DNA of 56,235 bases from Candidatus Aminicenantota bacterium (GTDB taxonomy: Bacteria; Acidobacteriota; Aminicenantia; Aminicenantales; CALLJL01). The position numbers and the translations under genes are program-made. Shown here piece by piece: positions 42,347-50,925 of the stretch (positions are counted from its first letter, which is position 1; each line of letters begins with the position of its first letter). Under the pieces are notes generated by a model. The model made no database searches and was not told the origin of the DNA. It was given only the letters and a program-made list of their open reading frames with translations. The stretch lies in contig JAOAFQ010000004.1 of NCBI GenBank assembly GCA_026416195.1, positions 1-56,235 on the forward strand, written 5' to 3'.

Positions 42347-42372
42347 GGGATTTCCTCTTAGGAGGAAATCCC
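42347..42372. other. Perfect 11-bp inverted repeat (hairpin)
   Basis: GGGATTTCCTC and GAGGAAATCCC are separated by TTAG. The stem extends by a G-T and an A-T pair. On the minus strand it is followed by CTTTTC, so it could act as a weak terminator there, but no minus-strand gene lies upstream to use it. It immediately precedes the candidate three-way-junction RNA and may belong to it. Confidence 0.65.
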
Positions 42373-42377
42373 TTAAA

Positions 42378-42472
42378 GGAGGGTGGGGGGAGAGGGAGGT
42401 GAGCTCCCCTCCTTTTCACAACCTTTGAACCGCCTTGGATGAGAGAAAGATCAGGTTGTGAACCTACCCTCC
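42378..42472 (+). ncRNA. Candidate structured RNA with three-way-junction fold
   Basis: Within the 604 bp gap upstream of the radical SAM gene, three helices nest cleanly. An outer stem pairs GGAGGGT (42378-42384) with ACCCTCC (42466-42472). Inside it, hairpin 1 uses GGGAG (42394-42398) with CTCCC (42404-42408), or alternatively GGGGAG (42387-42392) with CTCCCC. Hairpin 2 pairs TTCACAACCT (42415-42424) with AGGTTGTGAA (42453-42462), 10 bp, closing a 28-nt loop. No promoter in front of it is convincing on either strand, so the orientation is provisional. I recognise no known family. The rest of the gap is AT-rich, with a promoter at 42661. Confidence 0.4.
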
Positions 42473-42660
42473 ATTTTAGTCAAATTTTTTCTCTTCTCAA
42501 TCACCAGTTAGGGCGAATAACGGGGTGAATTTTCTTCCGCCCTCGGCTAATCGATCCCACCTCTTCCTTCAAAGATTAGGTCGGAGCTTTGTCTTTTGCC
42601 CCTTCTTTTTATTTTATTTAAAATTGCCTTTATTTTCCAGCAACTGCCGTCCTTTTTTAT

Positions 42661-42688
42661 TTGACATCTTTTTTAATTTAATTATTAA
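42661..42688 (+). promoter_or_regulatory. Promoter for the radical SAM / flavin reductase genes
   Basis: A perfect TTGACA (42661-42666) is followed after 16 nt by TATTAA, or after 19 nt by TAAAAT. It lies about 70 bp upstream of the ATG at 42756. Confidence 0.52.
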
Positions 42689-42755
42689 AATATTTTAATA
42701 AGGGATTAAAAAAATTATTTTCATGTCTATCTGGAATGAGGGAAGGAGTTTAGCC

Positions 42756-44270
42756 ATGCTAAATAATCACTCTCCCTTCTTGAAGAAATTTTCTCTGTCT
42801 TTAGAAAACAATCAACGTTCTTCCTGGACGGAGAAAATGCTGGACTTTGCGGCACATATCGGGCCAAAGGCTTTTCGTTTTACCCCCTTGAGAAAATTGG
42901 TTGCCTCTAGTTTAGAAGAGAAGCTGCGAAGTTCGGCTCAAAGCCTCTTAGCTAAGGGCGAACACTTTCCTGGGGTGGTTTTAGATAGGCTTGACCTAAG
43001 CTTGGCTATTCTTCATTCCATAGAAAGAGCTTTGGCTGAGGGCCGTCTTGGCGAAAGGTCAGCCAGGAAGTTGCTTCAGATTTTTGCAGGCGATGTCTTG
43101 GTCCGCAAAGGAGAACCCTCGGCTAAACAGCGTTTCCTTGCGCGTCATGGGGTAAACCCACCTGAAATTCTCCTCATCAGTCCAACAAAAGCCTGTAATC
43201 TTCGTTGCCATGGTTGTTACGCCGATTCAGGAGGCACTAATGAAAAACTACCATGGCCTATTTTTGAAAGGCTAGTTGAAGAAGCCCATGACCTTTGGGG
43301 GGCTCGCTTTATCGTTTTCAGTGGCGGTGAGCCCCTCGTCTATCGGGATCAAGGAAAAACAGTCTTGGACTTAGTTAAACAGTTTAACGATTGCTTTTTT
43401 ATGATGTATACCAATGGAACCTTAATTGACGATGAAATGGCTTATCGAATAGGCCAAGTGGGCAATTTAATGCCAGCCGTTTCGGTTGAGGGACTAAAAG
43501 AGCAAACCGACCAGCGACGGGGGCCTGGTGTTTTCGAAAAAATTGTCGCGGCTTTGCAGAGATTGAAACGAGAAAAGGTCTTTTACGGCATCTCTATAAC
43601 CGCTACCAAAGACAACGCCGAGCATCTATTCTCTGATGAAGTTATTGACTTTTACTTCGAAGAAATGAAGGCCAATTTTGCCTGGGTCTTCCATTACATG
43701 CCCATTGGTCGCTCTTTTACTCTTTCTCTTCTCCCCTCCCCCAAACAAAGAATCTGGATGTGGCGTCGGTCTTGGGAACTCGTCCGAAAAAGAAAAATTT
43801 TTATCGCTGACTTTTGGAATAGTGGAACTGCTTCCTATGGTTGCATTGCTGCTGGCCGTGAAGGCGGATACTTGGCTGTTGACTGGAATGGTTGGATCCT
43901 TCCCTGCGTCTTTATGCCCTATTCACCAGTTAATATTATTGAAGCCTATGCTCAAGGAAAAACCCTAGAAGATGTTTGGGCCAATCCTTTCTTTGCTCGC
44001 CTACGACAATGGCAGAGGGAATATGGCTATAAGAAAAAAATAGTTAGACCAGAAGATCGAGGCAATTGGATGATGCCCTGTCTCATTCGCGATCACTATC
44101 AGAAATTCCGCGAGCTTATTAGCGACTTCCAGCTGACTCCTCAAGATCAAAATGCGGCCGCGGCCCTTCAAGATCCAGAGTATTTCCAGGGAATGGTCGC
44201 TTATAACCAAGCTGTAGCTGAATTAATGGACCCTATCTGGAAAAATGAGTATTCAAGGCTTATTTCATAA
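42756..44270 (+). CDS. Radical SAM protein, SPASM-type, with long N-terminal helical domain
   Basis: A protein of 504 aa. The ORF track starts at 42723, but ATG 42756 (MLNNHSPFLKKFSLSL) lies 7 nt after GGAAGGAG and is preferred. The first 130 residues are helical and lack a known motif. The radical SAM cluster motif is KACNLRCHGCYADSGG (about residue 147), followed by FIVFSGGEPLVYR and MYTNGTLI. Auxiliary cysteines appear in YGCIAAGREGGYLAVDWNGW, PCVFMPY and MMPCLIRDH, so a SPASM-like extra iron-sulfur domain is likely. The substrate is unknown. It is followed 16 bp later by a flavin reductase gene, which could supply electrons (inference). Confidence 0.88.
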   Translation: MLNNHSPFLKKFSLSLENNQRSSWTEKMLDFAAHIGPKAFRFTPLRKLVASSLEEKLRSSAQSLLAKGEHFPGVVLDRLDLSLAILHSIERALAEGRLGERSARKLLQIFAGDVLVRKGEPSAKQRFLARHGVNPPEILLISPTKACNLRCHGCYADSGGTNEKLPWPIFERLVEEAHDLWGARFIVFSGGEPLVYRDQGKTVLDLVKQFNDCFFMMYTNGTLIDDEMAYRIGQVGNLMPAVSVEGLKEQTDQRRGPGVFEKIVAALQRLKREKVFYGISITATKDNAEHLFSDEVIDFYFEEMKANFAWVFHYMPIGRSFTLSLLPSPKQRIWMWRRSWELVRKRKIFIADFWNSGTASYGCIAAGREGGYLAVDWNGWILPCVFMPYSPVNIIEAYAQGKTLEDVWANPFFARLRQWQREYGYKKKIVRPEDRGNWMMPCLIRDHYQKFRELISDFQLTPQDQNAAAALQDPEYFQGMVAYNQAVAELMDPIWKNEYSRLIS

Positions 44271-44286
44271 CTTTTTGGAGAAAAAA

Positions 44287-44850
44287 ATGGCAAAAAAAAT
44301 TATTACTAATTTAAAACATTTTCAATATTTTTATCCCTACACTGTAGCTTTGGTGGGCGCTAAATCAGGCCACAAAATTAACTTTATGAGCTGCGCCTGG
44401 CATTCTGCCCTTTCCTTTAATCCTCCCCTTTTCGGGGTTCTCCTTTCGAAAAAAAGATTGACCCATTCAATCATTAGTGAAGCTCGTGAATTCTCCGTTA
44501 ATTTTCTTTCCTATGATCAAGCGAAAATCTCAGCCATCATGGGCCGAAAATCTGGCCGAGAGGTAGATAAAATAAAGCTTTCTGGTCTGCATCTGCTTGA
44601 ACCTAAAAATATCCAGTCGCCCTTAATTGCTGAGGCCTATGTCGCCTTTGAATGCCGTCTTGAAGAAATTCATCCTTTTGGTGATCATGACCTTTTTGTA
44701 GGTCAAATCTTAGCGGTTCACGTCGACTCTGAAGGTTTCAATCAAGAAGGCGTTCTTGAAGTCCAACGAATCCGTCCATTATGTTATCTCGGCAGTGATT
44801 GTTATGTCACGATCGATCCAGAGAGCTTTAAACGAGTTTTGCCTGATTAA
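44287..44850 (+). CDS. Flavin reductase / flavoredoxin family protein
   Basis: A 187 aa FMN-binding split-barrel protein of the flavin-reductase-like (flavoredoxin) family. Seen motifs are YPYTVALVGAKSGHKINFMSCAWHSALSFNPPLFGVLLS, the FMN-binding part, followed by SIISEAREFSVNFLS and AEAYVAFECRLEEIHPFGDHDLFVGQILAV. The track begins at 44245, overlapping the radical SAM gene; ATG 44287 (MAKKIITNLKHFQYF) sits after TTGGAG and is preferred. Such proteins transfer electrons from NAD(P)H or ferredoxin to FMN. The 16 bp gap to the radical SAM gene suggests a functional pair. Confidence 0.9.
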   Translation: MAKKIITNLKHFQYFYPYTVALVGAKSGHKINFMSCAWHSALSFNPPLFGVLLSKKRLTHSIISEAREFSVNFLSYDQAKISAIMGRKSGREVDKIKLSGLHLLEPKNIQSPLIAEAYVAFECRLEEIHPFGDHDLFVGQILAVHVDSEGFNQEGVLEVQRIRPLCYLGSDCYVTIDPESFKRVLPD

Positions 44851-44950
44851 GCTTTCAATTAGGTTGAAATTAACCCTCCCAACGGAGATAATCTTAAACG
44901 GCTATCTTTTTTAAGGTTCAATGATTTAAAGTCTCAGGAAAGGAGGTTTC

Positions 44951-47347
44951 ATGGGGAGCAAAGTTAAATTGATAAGCTCAATTAATTCTTGTGGGCTTTT
45001 AATTATTCTGCTTATTTGGCCATCAATTGTCTTCGGCCATAATTCTTTATTCCTTTCTTCCGATGAAGCTCAAGAGAAAGTTACTCCTTTTAGACTCACC
45101 ATTGACAACATTATGCAAGGAGAAGAACTAGTTGGGACAAGCCCAACTGCCGTGATGTGGTCTTATGATAGCCAAAAATTATATTTTCGCTGGCGAGATC
45201 CAAAAGATAAAACAGCTGGTTTTTATATGGTTAATTTAAAAGATTTAAAACCAAAAGCTACCACCATAGAAGAAATTTTTAAATCACCTCCAATAATCCC
45301 AGCTAGCTTGGGTAGAGGCCAAGCTGGTTTGGGTCAAGCAGGATTCAATCTTCAATTTGATTCAGCTCGGCGTCGGGCCTTAATTGTTTTTCAAGGTGAC
45401 TTAAGATTAATGGATCTTAAAACAGGGAAAATAACTCAGCTCACCCAAACTGAAGCCAGGGAAACGAACGCTCGCTTTTCTTTCGATGAAAAAAAGATAA
45501 TTTTCACTTCCGAAGATAATCTCTATTCTTATAACCAAGAAGATGGAAGTATAAAACAACTAACAACTTTCACCCGACAAAAACCGCCTGCTCAACCAGT
45601 TATGAGCGAAATTGATAAATGGTATCTAGAGCAGCAGAGGACTCTATTTAAAGAAATTGGCCGAGGCCGATTCCCAGAAATGGCCAGTCTTGGAGAGATG
45701 GGGACTAGCCCAAAGAGGCGTTCCTTTTTCTTAGAAAGCAACCAAAGTCTAACTTTGCTTGAACTTACGCCTGATGAAAAACAGGTTATTTTCTTCCTTT
45801 CTGAGCCAGACCCTGAGGTTAAGGAAACTCTTGTCCCCAATTATGTTACCCGAACAGGCTATACCGAAACCATTTCCTCTCATCCCAAAGCCGCTTACAT
45901 TTCTCCTCGCTTGACTCGAGCGGGCCTAATGGATGTAGCCACAGGAGAAGTTCGTTGGCTTGAACTGAATCAAGGAGGACGGCGCATTTTCCCGACCATG
46001 GTCTCTTGGTCACCTAATGGTCAAGACTGTGTGCTTTTGGCTCGGGCCGAAGATAGAAAAGATCATTGGCTTTTTCGAATTGATTGGATGAAAGCCAAGG
46101 CTGAAATTTTAGACCAAGTTCATGATGAAGCTTGGGTTGGCCCTCTGGGTCTAACTAACCTTTTTTGGTCAAAAGATGGTCGACGGCTCTATTATATATC
46201 AGAAAAAGATGGCTTTGCCCATCTCTATTCTTTAACCCTTGATGGCCAAGAAAGAAAAAAGCTAACCTCTGGAAAATTTGAAGTCCGCTCAGCTCAACTA
46301 TCGAATGATGGTCAATTTATTTATTTTTTAAGCAATGAAGAGCATCCTGGAGAGACCCATTTTTATAAAATGCCGATTAATGGGGGTCCTAGAACAAGGC
46401 TTACCTTCCTTGAAGGAATGAATGAAGTCTATCTTTCTCCAGATGAAAAGTGGTTGGCTCTGATTCATTCTGAAACCAATCGGCCACCTGAACTCTACCT
46501 CCAACCTAATCAGCCGCAAGCTAAGGCCCAGCAAATAACTGTTTCGCCAAGTGAAGCTTTCAGGAGTTATCATTGGGCCAAGCCAGAAATTGTTACCTTT
46601 AAAGCTCGGGATGGCTTTGAAGTTTATGCCCGCCTTTACCAACCTCAGTCCTGGCATCCTTCCAAACCTGCGGTTATTTTTATCCATGGAGCAGGATATC
46701 TTCAGAATGCTCACAAGGGGTGGAGCACCTATTACCGGGAATACATGTTTCATAATTTTCTTATGGAGCAGGGTTACCTGGTATTTGATGTGGATTATCG
46801 TGGCAGCGCTGGCTACGGCCGAGATTGTCGCACGGCAATTTATCGGCATATGGGCGGCAAGGACCTGGATGACATTGTTGATGCGGCTAAATTCCTAGTC
46901 TCTCGCTATGGAGCTAATCCTCAGAAAATAGGCGTTTATGGTGGCTCCTATGGTGGTTTTTTAACCTTGATGGCTATGTTCAAGGAACCGGATGTATTTC
47001 GCGCTGGGGCCGCCTTGCGGCCTGTCACTGACTGGGCCCATTATCACCCTGGATATACCGTCGACATTCTTAATTTGCCTCATAAAGACCCTGAGGCCTA
47101 CCGTCAGAGTTCACCTATTTACTTCGCTGAAGGCTTAAAAGGAGCTCTTCTTATTTGCCATGGAATGGTTGATACCAATGTTCATTTTCAGGATTCCGTA
47201 CGCCTTGTCCAACGTTTAATTGAACTCCGCAAGGAGAATTGGGAGTTGGCCATCTATCCAGTTGAGGACCATTCTTTCCGCAACGCTTCCTCTTGGGCTG
47301 ATGAATATAAGCGCATTTTTAAGCTCTTTGAGACCAACTTGAAATAA
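44951..47347 (+). CDS. Exported S9-family prolyl oligopeptidase-like peptidase
   Basis: A 798 aa serine peptidase with signal peptide (LISSINSCGLLIILLIWPSIVFG). A large propeller-type region contains TolB-like blades (AVMWSYDSQKLYFRWRD, MVSWSPNGQDCVLLARAED, NLFWSKDGRRLYYISEKDG, AQLSNDGQFIYFLSNEE). The C-terminal hydrolase (from about residue 545) carries Ser in YGGSYGGFL, Asp in HGMVDTNVHF and His in VEDHSFRNA, the full triad. It resembles DPP IV-like exopeptidases more than the first S9 gene at 12101 and shows little similarity to it outside the hydrolase domain. The ATG follows AAAGGAGG. Together they support exported peptide degradation. Confidence 0.93.
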   Translation: MGSKVKLISSINSCGLLIILLIWPSIVFGHNSLFLSSDEAQEKVTPFRLTIDNIMQGEELVGTSPTAVMWSYDSQKLYFRWRDPKDKTAGFYMVNLKDLKPKATTIEEIFKSPPIIPASLGRGQAGLGQAGFNLQFDSARRRALIVFQGDLRLMDLKTGKITQLTQTEARETNARFSFDEKKIIFTSEDNLYSYNQEDGSIKQLTTFTRQKPPAQPVMSEIDKWYLEQQRTLFKEIGRGRFPEMASLGEMGTSPKRRSFFLESNQSLTLLELTPDEKQVIFFLSEPDPEVKETLVPNYVTRTGYTETISSHPKAAYISPRLTRAGLMDVATGEVRWLELNQGGRRIFPTMVSWSPNGQDCVLLARAEDRKDHWLFRIDWMKAKAEILDQVHDEAWVGPLGLTNLFWSKDGRRLYYISEKDGFAHLYSLTLDGQERKKLTSGKFEVRSAQLSNDGQFIYFLSNEEHPGETHFYKMPINGGPRTRLTFLEGMNEVYLSPDEKWLALIHSETNRPPELYLQPNQPQAKAQQITVSPSEAFRSYHWAKPEIVTFKARDGFEVYARLYQPQSWHPSKPAVIFIHGAGYLQNAHKGWSTYYREYMFHNFLMEQGYLVFDVDYRGSAGYGRDCRTAIYRHMGGKDLDDIVDAAKFLVSRYGANPQKIGVYGGSYGGFLTLMAMFKEPDVFRAGAALRPVTDWAHYHPGYTVDILNLPHKDPEAYRQSSPIYFAEGLKGALLICHGMVDTNVHFQDSVRLVQRLIELRKENWELAIYPVEDHSFRNASSWADEYKRIFKLFETNLK

Positions 47348-47460
47348 ATTAAACTCAAATTAAGGAAGATAAATTTACCACAGTTAGGCTTATCTAAAGA
47401 AGAAGGTTCTCTTTAACTTAACCTTAAAACTTAAAAAATCTTTCAACAATTTTAAAAATC

Positions 47461-47488
47461 TGGAAATGAAAGTTAAAATTTGTATAAT
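47461..47488 (+). promoter_or_regulatory. Promoter for the ABC exporter operon
   Basis: A perfect -10 TATAAT (47483-47488), preceded by TG, lies 16 nt after TGGAAA. The promoter is about 30 bp upstream of the ATG of the ABC ATPase gene. Confidence 0.58.
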
Positions 47489-47519
47489 TTTAAAAATAAG
47501 AAAATAAAAGGCGAAGTTA

Positions 47520-48455
47520 ATGGTTGAAGAAACGACCTCTTTAGAAGTCCTAAGAGTCGAAAACCTCTATAAATCCTATAAATCTGGGTTCATCCCCCGT
47601 CGCTTTCCTGTTCTCAAAGGGATAAGTTTTTCTGTTCATCAAGGAGAAATCTTCGGTTATTTAGGGCCAAATGGGGCAGGGAAAACCACTACTCTTAAAT
47701 GTATTCTTGGCTTAATCTTTCCCGATTCAGGCGAAATTAAACTTTTTGGCCAACCCCATCTTTTCCTTAAGGCTAAGGAAAAAGTTGGCTATTTACCTGA
47801 AAACCCTTATTTTTATGAATATCTGACGGCTCGGGAATTTTTAAATTTCTATGCCCAGCTCTTTCCTCGAGAACGAATGGCCGATAAAAATAAAATCAAT
47901 GAGTTGCTCCATCTTGTTGGCTTAGAAAAAGCTGCTGATCTCCAACTAAGGAAATTTTCTAAAGGCATGCTTCAAAGAATAGGGCTAGCTCAGGCCTTAA
48001 TAAATGACCCAGAATTAGTCTTCCTTGACGAACCTTTGGGTGGCCTCGACCCAATTGGCCGCAAGGAGTTGCGCGATATCATTGTCAATCTCAAAGAAAA
48101 AGGAAAGACCGTTTTCCTCTGCTCCCATATCCTTCAAGATATTGAAATGATCTGCGATCGAGTGGCCATTATAGTGGGTGGGCGCTTAGTTGCTCAAGGA
48201 GCATTGACCGACCTCATTTCAGAAAAAGTTCTTTTTACCGAAATTACCCTTTCTGGCCTACCACGAGAAACCCTTGAAGGTTTAGGCGAATTTGTTTCTG
48301 TTCGTGGGGATCGAGCCTTAATTAAAGTTTTTGATGAAAATAAGCTTAGCCAAATCCTAAATTTAGTTAGGGAAAAGAAAGGGAAAATCTATTCCCTGGT
48401 TCCTCGAACTGAAACTCTGGAAGATATCTTTGTCGATATGGTGAAACAGAGATGA
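47520..48455 (+). CDS. ABC transporter ATP-binding protein (exporter type)
   Basis: A 311 aa ABC ATPase. Motifs are Walker A GPNGAGKTTTLK, the signature RKFSKGMLQRIGLAQAL (an LSGGQ variant), Walker B LVFLDEPLGGLDP and the H-loop LCSHILQDIEMICD. The C-terminal extra domain (about residues 230-311) is typical of exporters of the CcmA/DrrA/NatA class that pair with ABC-2 permeases. Its stop codon overlaps the next gene by 4 nt (ATGA). The substrate is unknown; the operon partners include a TPR protein and prepilin peptidase, so the export of an envelope component is plausible. Confidence 0.95.
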   Translation: MVEETTSLEVLRVENLYKSYKSGFIPRRFPVLKGISFSVHQGEIFGYLGPNGAGKTTTLKCILGLIFPDSGEIKLFGQPHLFLKAKEKVGYLPENPYFYEYLTAREFLNFYAQLFPRERMADKNKINELLHLVGLEKAADLQLRKFSKGMLQRIGLAQALINDPELVFLDEPLGGLDPIGRKELRDIIVNLKEKGKTVFLCSHILQDIEMICDRVAIIVGGRLVAQGALTDLISEKVLFTEITLSGLPRETLEGLGEFVSVRGDRALIKVFDENKLSQILNLVREKKGKIYSLVPRTETLEDIFVDMVKQR

Positions 48456-49216
48456 AAATCAAAGCAATTGCTCTTAACACTTTTAAGGAAGCCATTAGAG
48501 ATAGAATTCTTTATTTGCTTTTCTTTTTTGCAGCAGCAGCGATTATTTTTTCTAGGATTTTGGCTCTTTTAACGGTCGGTGATCGAATTAAGATCATTAA
48601 GGATGTCGGCCTGGCCTCTCTTTCTCTTTTTGGCGCCCTCATGGCTATCCTTATAGGCACCGGCTTGGTTTATAAGGAAATTGATAAAAAGACGATTTAT
48701 ACAGTAATCTCCAAGCCTATTCATCGCTGGCAATTTCTTCTTGGCAAATTTCTTGGCTTGATGTTAACCTTGGTGGTCATGATAGGTCTGATGAGTCTTA
48801 TTTTCCTGGCGGTGGTTTTTGTTCACACTTTTAAATTCGAACCTCGTTTGCTAATTGCTATTGCCTTCATATTTATTGAACTTTTTTTGATTACGGCGGT
48901 CGCCATCCTGTTCTCTTGTTTTTCTACCCCCATTCTTAGCTCTATTTTTTCTCTTGCCTTTTATTTAATTGGCCACACCTCCTGGGGCCTGGAAACTCTT
49001 ATCCGAAAACTAAAATCTGGAGTCTGGCGCTCTTTAGCTCAGTTTCTTTACACTTTCCTCCCTGATCTTGAAAATTTTAATTTCCGCACTGAAATTGTTC
49101 ATGGTTTGACGATTCAACCAAAATTTTATTTCTATTCAGCCTTATATGGATTTTTTTACACTCTTTTTATCCTTGTCCTAGCAAATATAATTTTTAGAAA
49201 GCGAGATTTCGTTTAA
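48452..49216 (+). CDS. ABC-2 type transporter permease
   Basis: A 254 aa integral membrane subunit with six hydrophobic segments (LYLLFFFAAAAIIFSRILALLTV, ALMAILIGTGLVY, LMLTLVVMIGLMSLIFLAVVFVH, LLIAIAFIFIELFLITAVAILFSCF, SSIFSLAFYLIGHTSW, LYGFFYTLFILVLANIIF). The VYKEIDKKTIYTVISKPIHRWQFLLGKFLG segment is a hallmark of the NosY/ABC-2 permease family. It overlaps the ATPase gene by 4 nt, so the two products form one transporter. It is followed 3 bp later by the TPR protein gene, whose product may be an accessory. Confidence 0.9.
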   Translation: MKIKAIALNTFKEAIRDRILYLLFFFAAAAIIFSRILALLTVGDRIKIIKDVGLASLSLFGALMAILIGTGLVYKEIDKKTIYTVISKPIHRWQFLLGKFLGLMLTLVVMIGLMSLIFLAVVFVHTFKFEPRLLIAIAFIFIELFLITAVAILFSCFSTPILSSIFSLAFYLIGHTSWGLETLIRKLKSGVWRSLAQFLYTFLPDLENFNFRTEIVHGLTIQPKFYFYSALYGFFYTLFILVLANIIFRKRDFV

Positions 49217-49219
49217 GCG

Positions 49220-50089
49220 ATGAAAGGAGGCTGGCTTAATCAAAAAAGCCGAGATCCGAGCTTTCTCTTCTTGATAATAGTTTTGATCCTTAGCTTACTA
49301 ATTTTTATGGTTCTTAAGGTTCGCTGTGATCAAATCAGTCGGACTCGCGTACCAGGTTCGGCCATAATCTATATTCCTTCTGGGAAATACCTAAAATATG
49401 TTACTTTTGGTTATTCCTCTGTCCTGGCTGACTTAATTTATCTCTGGGCGATCCAGTACTATTCCAATTATGCCATCGAAGACCGATTCAATTATCTTGA
49501 ACATATTTTTTCAATAATTTCAGAGTTAGATCCTCGTTATATTGACCCTTATGAGCTAGGGGCCCTCATTGCCGTTTATGAGGGTAATAATCTTGAGCTC
49601 GGTCTCAAAATCTTGGATATGGGTTTGCAAAAAAATCCAGATCAATGGTTTTTCCCTTTTATGGCCGGCCATTTAGCTCAGCTTAGAAAAAATTATGATT
49701 TAGCTAGGATTTATTATAAAAAGGCGATGGAAATTCCCGGTTCCCCGGACATTGTAAAAAGGCTTTATGCCTTTTCAGCTTTTAAGACTATGGATTTCGA
49801 AACAGCTTGGCGCACTTGGCTTGAGGTTTATGAAACAGCTCAGGATGAAAGGATAAAAAAAATTGCTAATAATCACCTTTATCAGGTTAAGGCGGCTATT
49901 GACAAACAAATAATTGAGCAAGCAGTGCTTTTATTTAGAGAAAAATACGGGCGCAATCCTTATAGTTTAGACCAACTTGTTCGAACTGGTTTTTTAAAAG
50001 AAATTCCTAAGGACCTCGATGGTCTGGATTATCTTTATGATCCCAGAACTGGCGAGGTCAGGACGGCTCAAATCTGGTGGAAACGATAA
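49220..50089 (+). CDS. Membrane-anchored TPR-repeat protein
   Basis: A 289 aa protein with one N-terminal membrane helix (FLFLIIVLILSLLIFMVLKV). A TPR solenoid of about five repeats follows, for example LDPRYIDPYELGALIAVYEGNN, DQWFFPFMAGHLAQLRKNYDLA and ERIKKIANNHLYQVKAA. The C-terminus (FREKYGRNPYSLDQLVRTGF, then LKEIPKDLDGLDYLYDP and TGEVRT) closely follows the conserved tail of type II pseudopilins (GspG-type). That is notable because a prepilin peptidase gene overlaps its 3' end by 13 nt. Function unknown, perhaps an envelope assembly factor. Confidence 0.78.
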   Translation: MKGGWLNQKSRDPSFLFLIIVLILSLLIFMVLKVRCDQISRTRVPGSAIIYIPSGKYLKYVTFGYSSVLADLIYLWAIQYYSNYAIEDRFNYLEHIFSIISELDPRYIDPYELGALIAVYEGNNLELGLKILDMGLQKNPDQWFFPFMAGHLAQLRKNYDLARIYYKKAMEIPGSPDIVKRLYAFSAFKTMDFETAWRTWLEVYETAQDERIKKIANNHLYQVKAAIDKQIIEQAVLLFREKYGRNPYSLDQLVRTGFLKEIPKDLDGLDYLYDPRTGEVRTAQIWWKR

Positions 50090-50847
50090 TTGTTATTCTC
50101 TTTGGATTGGTCTGGGGGAGTTTTCTCAATGTCGTTGTTTACCGCCTTCCCCAGGGCAAAAGCATTATCAAACCAGCTTCTTCTTGTCCTCATTGCGGCA
50201 CGAGGATAAACTGGTACGACAATATCCCCCTTCTTTCTTATTTGCTGCTTAAAGGAAAGTGTCGGGCCTGTCGTCGGCCCATTTCGATTATTTACCCAAT
50301 AATCGAAGCTTTAACGGCCGCCTTGCTTCTTATCCTCTATTACCATTATTCTCTTTCTCTCCACTTCTTGGCGGCTGCCCTTTTTACTAGCGCTTTAATT
50401 ACTCTAGGTTTTATTGACTTCAAACACCAAATTCTACCTGATCACTTAACAATTCCTCTTTTCCTTTTATCTTTAATCTATGGTTTTCTTCGATCTGACT
50501 TAAATTTGAAAGAAGTTTTGCTCGGCGCCTTTTTTGGAAGTGGATTCCTTTTTCTTATCTATGTCGGTTATTTCCTTATTCGAAAAAAAGAAGGTCTAGG
50601 CACTGGAGATATAATTTTGATGTTGGGGATTGGCTCTTTTCTTGGACTAAAAGGAACCATCTTAACCTTGATTCTAGCTACTTTTGCCGGCGCTTTGGTT
50701 GGTCTATTTCTTCTTTTAGGCCAAAAAAAAGAGTGGCAAACTGCCCTTCCCTTCGGTTCATTCCTTACTCCCGCTGCTTTTATTTCATTGGTCTGGGGTG
50801 AAAAAATAATTGTTTGGTATTTTAGTCTTTTTTCACTTCCAGGATGA
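50077..50847 (+). CDS. pilD: Prepilin leader peptidase/N-methyltransferase
   Basis: A 256 aa membrane aspartic protease that cleaves and methylates type IV prepilins. The N-terminal half has the zinc-binding CPHCGTRINWYDNIPLLSYLLLKGKCRACRRPI and the entry motif GSFLNVVVYRLP. The aspartates lie in GFIDFKHQILPDHL and GLGTGDIILM. It has about eight membrane helices, and its size fits the family. The start is a GTG at 50077 inside the TPR gene. The symbol pilD is used in the sense of family name. No pilin or secretion-motor genes are visible in the window. Confidence 0.93.
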   Translation: METIIVILFGLVWGSFLNVVVYRLPQGKSIIKPASSCPHCGTRINWYDNIPLLSYLLLKGKCRACRRPISIIYPIIEALTAALLLILYYHYSLSLHFLAAALFTSALITLGFIDFKHQILPDHLTIPLFLLSLIYGFLRSDLNLKEVLLGAFFGSGFLFLIYVGYFLIRKKEGLGTGDIILMLGIGSFLGLKGTILTLILATFAGALVGLFLLLGQKKEWQTALPFGSFLTPAAFISLVWGEKIIVWYFSLFSLPG

Positions 50848-50925
50848 CTCTTTAAAAATGCTTTTGGAAGCTTAAGATTATCAATAATTGAATTTTCCAC
50901 CAGGCTATGGTAATGGATTGAGTAC

